From NCBI GenBank assembly GCA_964582705.1, contig CAZOTE010000073.1, positions 1 through 10,491 of the forward strand: DNA of 10,491 nt, written 5' to 3'. The notes under the pieces were generated by a model. The model was not told the DNA's origin, searched no databases, and saw nothing but the letters and a program-made list of their open reading frames with translations. This DNA comes from Alkalibacter sp964582705. GTDB lineage: Bacteria; Bacillota; Clostridia; Eubacteriales; Alkalibacteraceae. A program made the translations under genes and the position numbers. Positions 7,508-10,491 of the stretch are shown here, piece by piece. Positions within the stretch are counted from its first letter, which is position 1. The number at the start of each line of letters is the position of its first letter.

Positions 7508-9274
7508 CTAGTATGGAAGCCTGATTAGGATCATGGTACCCTCGCCGGGCTGGCTCTCAACGTATACGCTTCCACCATGCCTTTCGACTATGTCTTTGAC
7601 GATTGCCAAGCCTAGACCACTACCGCCTTGTTCTCTGGACCGGTCTTCGTCCACTCTATAGAATGGATCAAATATCCTATCTTTTATATCAGGTGAAATT
7701 CCAGGACCAAAATCCCTAACCGAAATATCTACATGATCTTCATCGGAAGTGGCAAGGACTTTAATGATATCTCCGCTGTTGGAGTATTTGATGGCATTGT
7801 CCAAGATGTTTATCATAACCTGCTTCAACCTGTCATGGTCGCCTTTTATTGGAGGAAGTTCGGTATTGTTGTAAAAAATGTCGATGTTGAACTTACCGGA
7901 TTTGATCTTCATCTGTCCAATGACGTCCGTTAAGAGAGCATTTAAATCCACAGCTGAAAAGACCATCTTGAAATGAGTGTTTTCATATTTTGACAGGTCC
8001 AGCAAATCGCTAACCAGTCTTAAAAGACGTTTTCCTTCCTCGTTTATGGTCTGGAGGCTCTTTTGTAGTAGTGCAGGGTTTTCAGTAGCTCTTCTTTGCA
8101 GCAAATCGCTGTAGCCGATAATCGTCGTAAGAGGCGTTCTGAGCTCGTGAGACACGCTGCTGATAAAGAGTCTTTGTTGGTTTTCCAGCTCAACTATCTT
8201 GGTTATGTCCCTAATCACAAGGAGTATGCCTATTACGTTTTCCGGACCTTTAATAAGGTTGGAATAAATATGCAGATTTTTATTATTGTAAGATATCTCC
8301 TTTGAAAAGTCTCGTTGTTCTCTGGCGACAAAATCTATGATATCACCGAATTCCTCTTTTTCCAGCAACATGTCCAGGTTCGCTTTTTCGGAGTAAAGGT
8401 TTAATATTTTTCTGGCCGTATCGTTTATTATGAAAGCTTTGTTGTCTAAATCAAGGGCGATTACGCCATCTTCTATTGAGCTTATTATTGAGGAAAGCTT
8501 CTGCTTTTCATTTTCTATTTGAGTTATCTTTTCTTTAATATGAAGGCTCATCTTGTTGAAATTCGTAGTGAGGTTTCCTATCTCATCATCAGCGTCATAA
8601 TGCAAAAGCTCGTCGAAGTTGCCGGCTGATAGTTTTTTTGCGGAATTAACCAGTTCCTTTATAGGGCGAAAGATTGAGTTGGACAATACGTTGCTTACTA
8701 TCAATACCACGATGAAACCTACGAATGAAGCGCCCATAAACAGCAAGATAATTTGCTGAACAATGTTGTCTATGAAAGACATAGACTGTATGAAGCTGAA
8801 AGCTCCGACTTTTTCGTTATCTATGAACAATGGCGTGGCATAATATATGCTGCTGGATCCGTCCACTCTCTTGTAAACAGACACAGACTTTCCGGAGTCA
8901 AGCTCCAAAGCTATTTCAATCTCCTCCAAATAGTCGATATCTTCTCGTGAATCGACGTTTGCGGAATCTGCCAAGAGATTTCCTTCAATATCGAAGAGCA
9001 GCACCCTGGTGTTGTTGATTCTAGACAAATCTTCAGAAAGCGCAAGGGCATTGCTTAAATAAGCTGCGATGTTTCCTCCCGGGCTTTCGAGAGCCCTTAT
9101 TTCCTGGGAAATATAAAACTGGGAGTCTTCACCCATGGAGACCAACTGATTTTGCGTCGTATTGAATGAATAGTACATAAGTCCCTGGATTACAAAAATA
9201 GCCAAAAAGATCATCGTAAGGAATACGACGACCATGTTGGCTAATATAAATTTTGTTCGGAATGTAAGCTTCAT
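7508..9274 (-). CDS. Membrane sensor histidine kinase, WalK/PhoR type
   Basis: This sensor kinase autophosphorylates on His and passes phosphate to the response regulator encoded just upstream. Its 588 aa run as follows: transmembrane segment 9-31; extracytoplasmic sensor about 32-173; second transmembrane segment about 174-197; HAMP about 198-250; PAS about 255-360; HisKA with SVSHELRTP (H376, and T380 of the HExxT phosphatase motif); and HATPase with N box LDNAIKYS (N493), G1 DFGPG (521-525), F box FDPFYR and G2 GGSGLGLAIVK (550-560). All catalytic boxes are intact. I chose ATG 9274 because GAGG at 9286-9283 lies 8 nt upstream; a TTG one codon earlier is also possible. The start overlaps the regulator stop by one base (TGATG), which suggests translational coupling. 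The layout matches both WalK and PhoR. The ligand is unknown. Confidence 0.93.
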   Translation of the reverse strand: MKLTFRTKFILANMVVVFLTMIFLAIFVIQGLMYYSFNTTQNQLVSMGEDSQFYISQEIRALESPGGNIAAYLSNALALSEDLSRINNTRVLLFDIEGNLLADSANVDSREDIDYLEEIEIALELDSGKSVSVYKRVDGSSSIYYATPLFIDNEKVGAFSFIQSMSFIDNIVQQIILLFMGASFVGFIVVLIVSNVLSNSIFRPIKELVNSAKKLSAGNFDELLHYDADDEIGNLTTNFNKMSLHIKEKITQIENEKQKLSSIISSIEDGVIALDLDNKAFIINDTARKILNLYSEKANLDMLLEKEEFGDIIDFVAREQRDFSKEISYNNKNLHIYSNLIKGPENVIGILLVIRDITKIVELENQQRLFISSVSHELRTPLTTIIGYSDLLQRRATENPALLQKSLQTINEEGKRLLRLVSDLLDLSKYENTHFKMVFSAVDLNALLTDVIGQMKIKSGKFNIDIFYNNTELPPIKGDHDRLKQVMINILDNAIKYSNSGDIIKVLATSDEDHVDISVRDFGPGISPDIKDRIFDPFYRVDEDRSREQGGSGLGLAIVKDIVERHGGSVYVESQPGEGTMILIRLPY

Positions 9275-9957
9275 CAAAATTTCCTCATTTTATATCCTAC
9301 GCCAAATACTGTTTGGATGTAGTCGTGGGTTGAATGCTCTGCAATTTTCTTTCTGATTCGCTGAATGTGCATATCTACCGTTCTGGTATCTCCGAAATAA
9401 TCATAGCCCCAAACCTTTTCCAGAAGAGATTCTCTTGAAAAGACCTGCTCGGGATTTGATATCAAAAGCATTAAAAGCTCGTATTCCTTGGGTGTCAGAT
9501 GAATCTCCAAATCGTTAATGAGTACTTTCCGTTCATTGAGGATCAATATTATTTCGTTGTTAGTCAATATATCCTGATCCGGAAGGGAAGTTGATTTGGA
9601 CCTTCTCAAAAGGGCCTTGACCCTTGCCAACAGCTCTCGGTTGTCAAAAGGCTTTGTCATATAGTCGTCTGCACCCAGCTCTAAACCCAAAACCCGGTCG
9701 ATTACATCAGTTTTTGCGGTAAGCAGTATTATGGGGATGCTTTTTTCAATATTGATTTTCTTGCATACATCAAAACCGCTAACTTTCGGCAGCATAACGT
9801 CTAGAATGATTAAATCAGGGTTAAAGCTGTCGACTTTAGCCAGGGCCTCCTGCCCGTCGTAAGCGCTTTCCACTACATATCCTTCGAACTCAAGATCAAG
9901 CTTAATCAAATCGTTGATTGACTGTTCATCGTCCACTACAAGTATTCTTTCGTTCAA
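9274..9957 (-). CDS. OmpR/PhoB-family response regulator
   Basis: This is a DNA-binding transcription factor of 227 aa activated by phosphorylation. The receiver domain (about 3-117) has the acidic pocket D9 and D10, phospho-acceptor D53 in LDVMLP, switch residue T80 and K102 in TKPF. A winged helix of the Trans_reg_C type fills about 131-227, with LTPKEYELL, the TRTVDMHIQRIRKKI recognition region and the closing GVGYKMRKF. All key residues are present. It is the first gene of the minus-strand unit, and the partner kinase starts on its stop codon. The start codon is TTG, supported by the ribosome site at 9971-9963 and by full alignment of the receiver N-terminus. It resembles WalR and PhoP/PhoB. 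The WalR-associated genes yycH and yycI are not next to it, so I do not assign a specific name. Confidence 0.95.
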   Translation of the reverse strand: MNERILVVDDEQSINDLIKLDLEFEGYVVESAYDGQEALAKVDSFNPDLIILDVMLPKVSGFDVCKKINIEKSIPIILLTAKTDVIDRVLGLELGADDYMTKPFDNRELLARVKALLRRSKSTSLPDQDILTNNEIILILNERKVLINDLEIHLTPKEYELLMLLISNPEQVFSRESLLEKVWGYDYFGDTRTVDMHIQRIRKKIAEHSTHDYIQTVFGVGYKMRKF

Positions 9958-9962
9958 AATAA

Positions 9963-9971
9963 CACCGCCTT
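9963..9971 (-). promoter_or_regulatory. Ribosome binding site that fixes a TTG start
   Basis: The minus strand reads AAGGCGGTG, one mismatch from the ideal AAGGAGGTG, and ends 5 nt before the TTG at 9957. No in-frame ATG or GTG exists between it and the receiver domain, so TTG is the best start for the response regulator. Confidence 0.75.
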
Positions 9972-9991
9972 AATTTCTATTGTTTACTATC

Positions 9992-9997
9992 ATTATA
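9992..9997 (-). promoter_or_regulatory. Candidate -10 box of the response regulator promoter
   Basis: A perfect TATAAT lies on the minus strand 34 bp upstream of the TTG start. The region 17 bp further upstream (CTCGAT) is a poor -35 match. If this is the promoter, it may need an activator, possibly the regulator itself. AT-rich context makes chance matches common. Confidence 0.35.
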
Positions 9998-10065
9998 TAT
10001 TATTTCATTTAAAAATCGAGAAAAAACAGATTAAAATAAAAAACAAAAAAAATTACCTAAAAGTA

Positions 10066-10094
10066 TTGCATTGTGAGAAAACCTCTGTTATTAT
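10066..10094 (+). promoter_or_regulatory. Promoter of the riboswitch transcript, with extended -10
   Basis: TTGCAT (10066-10071) and TATTAT (10089-10094) are separated by exactly 17 bp, and TG one base before the -10 box gives an extended -10 element (TGTTATTAT). Transcription would begin near 10101, just before the aptamer, which is strong positional support. A-tracts at 10021-10053 lie upstream and could act as an UP-like element. It diverges from the response regulator gene. Confidence 0.7.
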
Positions 10095-10117
10095 GAAAAA
10101 GAAGTCAAAACAACTTG

Positions 10118-10204
10118 TCACCGAAAAGGCAAACTTATCGAAAGATAAGGACGCAAAGCTAGATAGGGCCTAAACGAAAATCGTATGGTAGCCAGCTGTC
10201 GAAA
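10118..10204 (+). promoter_or_regulatory. Cyclic-di-GMP-I (GEMM-I) riboswitch aptamer
   Basis: This RNA domain binds the second messenger cyclic-di-GMP and controls the gene downstream. The conserved core is clear: GGCAAAC (10128-10134), hairpin CTTATC-GAAA-GATAAG (10134-10149), GGACGCAAAGC (10149-10159) and TATGGTAGCC (10184-10193). The GAAA loop and the CCTAAA/TATGG pair (10169-10174, 10184-10188) match the known tetraloop-receptor dock. The second stem pairs GCTA (10158-10161) with TAGC (10189-10192) and ATA with TAT. The closing stem is imperfect: CGAAA (10122-10126) against TGTCG (10197-10201), with one A-G mismatch. Numbered as in the Vibrio Vc2 RNA, ligand residues G20 (10128) and A47 (10155) are kept. 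G20 argues against the cyclic-GMP-AMP variant, which has A there. Its target gene is beyond the window. In other bacteria the class often controls motility, adhesion or surface proteins. Confidence 0.92.
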
Positions 10205-10247
10205 GAGAAGTTTTTTATATGTAAAAAATTATTATAATAATAATACA

Positions 10248-10274
10248 GGGATGCGTAATGCATCCCCCTTTTTT
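10248..10274 (+). terminator. Intrinsic terminator downstream of the riboswitch
   Basis: GGGATGC (10248-10254) pairs with GCATCCC (10260-10266) around the loop GTAAT. Two C and six T (10269-10274) follow. This is a textbook Rho-independent terminator, 44 nt after the aptamer, and is probably the expression platform. The spacer is almost pure A/T. I could not find a strong antiterminator: only CTGT (10196-10199) with ACAG (10245-10248) links the two, and that pairing is weak. Confidence 0.85.
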
Positions 10275-10296
10275 GCGCGAAAAGCTGAGAAACAGC

Positions 10297-10356
10297 AAAA
10301 AAACAGATGTATCGAGCACAAAGCTTGCTTTAAATGCTGGATACATCTGTTTTTTT
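10297..10356. terminator. Long symmetrical hairpin, possible bidirectional terminator
   Basis: A perfect 17-bp inverted repeat (10297-10313 with 10340-10356) has seven A at its outer left end and seven T at its outer right end, so either strand would give a stem ending in a U run. Inside it a G-G mismatch is followed by AGCA/TGCT (10315-10318 with 10335-10338), a small internal loop and AAAG-CTTG-CTTT (10320-10331). CUUG is a known stable RNA tetraloop. The right half recurs at 10437-10491 without the left arm. Confidence 0.7.
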
Positions 10357-10368
10357 ATTGGGCGAAGC
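10314..10368 (+). repeat. 55-bp direct repeat, copy 1
   Basis: This block, from GAGCAC to GGGCGAAGC, is identical at all 55 positions to 10437-10491, starting 123 bp earlier. The base before it (C) differs from the base before copy 2 (A), so the left edge of the match is exact. It contains the loop and right arm of the long hairpin and the first GCGAAGC mini-hairpin. It is non-coding as far as I can see. Confidence 0.9.
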
Positions 10369-10393
10369 CCGCGAGCTCGGACAGCGAAGCTGT
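10360..10393. repeat. Cluster of GAA-loop mini-hairpins with a CGAGCTCG palindrome
   Basis: GGGC-GAA-GCCC (10360-10370), the palindrome CGAGCTCG (10372-10379) and ACAGC-GAA-GCTGT (10381-10393) follow one another. Both hairpins have GCGAAGC at their tips, a heptamer known to form an unusually stable DNA mini-hairpin. A third GCGAAGC closes the window (10485-10491). Function is unknown; it looks like a REP/MITE-like intergenic repeat. Confidence 0.6.
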
Positions 10394-10436
10394 ACGAGAT
10401 GCTGTTTCGCTGTATGCTAGGGAGAAATAAGTCCAA

Positions 10437-10491
10437 GAGCACAAAGCTTGCTTTAAATGCTGGATACATCTGTTTTTTTATTGGGCGAAGC
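10437..10491 (+). repeat. 55-bp direct repeat, copy 2, at the window edge
   Basis: This is identical to 10314-10368 and ends exactly at the last base of the window. The bases before it do not contain the 17-nt left arm seen before copy 1. It is either the second unit of a 123-bp tandem repeat or an assembly overlap. The sequence between the copies (10369-10436) holds only mini-hairpins and no gene I can support. Confidence 0.85.

Noticed and set aside
9275..9277. TTG at 9277 as the start of the histidine kinase
   Set aside because: The next codon is ATG (9274) at better spacing from GAGG. The TTG adds only one residue.
7508..9957. Naming the pair WalRK or PhoPR outright
   Set aside because: The domain layout fits both, and no neighbouring yycH/yycI or phosphate-transport genes are present to decide.
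10118..10204. Cyclic-GMP-AMP (GEMM-I variant) riboswitch
   Set aside because: The base equivalent to Vc2 position 20 is G, not the A typical of the variant that prefers cyclic-GMP-AMP.
10185..10469. Two overlapping small ORFs of 81 aa (+) and 84 aa (-) over the riboswitch and repeat region
   Set aside because: They run through the aptamer end, terminator and hairpins. The repeated peptide MYPAFKASFVL on the minus strand only reflects the 55-bp DNA repeat, and no convincing ribosome site was seen.
10314..10491. CRISPR array or insertion sequence at the right end
   Set aside because: Only two copies 123 bp apart, with no regular spacers and no transposase. The internal hairpins fit a terminator or REP-like repeat better.

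Overview
The window looks like the chromosome of a Gram-positive, low-to-mid GC member of the Clostridia (Firmicutes). The evidence is the dnaE-pfkA-pyk gene order, strong AGGAGG-type ribosome sites, a Bacillus-type pyruvate kinase with an extra C-terminal domain, a WalK/PhoR-style two-component system, a Gram-positive lipoprotein and a class I cyclic-di-GMP riboswitch. I cannot name the genus. The left edge cuts into dnaE, there is a 10-N gap at 6175-6184, and the right edge stops inside a repeat. The window is therefore probably a whole assembly contig or scaffold.

Plus strand, 1-6157: dnaE (5' end missing), pfkA and pyk lie head to tail with short gaps of 28 and 58 bp. They are probably co-transcribed, with a possible extra promoter for pyk inside the end of pfkA. 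PfkA and Pyk are the two classical allosteric control points of glycolysis. The pairing with the replicative polymerase DnaE is a conserved Firmicute arrangement.

Minus strand, 6219-9957: a response regulator and a sensor histidine kinase (1-nt overlap, TGATG) are followed by a lipoprotein with a TolB-like propeller. They converge on pyk, and a perfect 14-bp hairpin between pyk and the lipoprotein probably terminates transcription in both directions. The kinase would sense at the outer membrane face, and the lipoprotein would be anchored on that same face. A link between them is plausible but unproven.

Right end, 9958-10491 (534 bp without a credible protein gene): an A-tract-rich divergent promoter region, a good plus-strand promoter (10066-10094), a cyclic-di-GMP-I riboswitch aptamer (about 10118-10204), an intrinsic terminator (10248-10274), a 60-nt near-symmetrical hairpin (10297-10356) and a direct repeat with 123-bp spacing that contains GCGAAGC mini-hairpins. 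The gene controlled by the riboswitch lies beyond the window.

I found no clearly new biological system. The points most worth a second look are the orphan riboswitch and its unusual expression platform, the hairpin-rich repeat where the assembly breaks, and a pyruvate kinase whose C-terminal swivelling-type domain has Gln where phosphohistidine domains have His.
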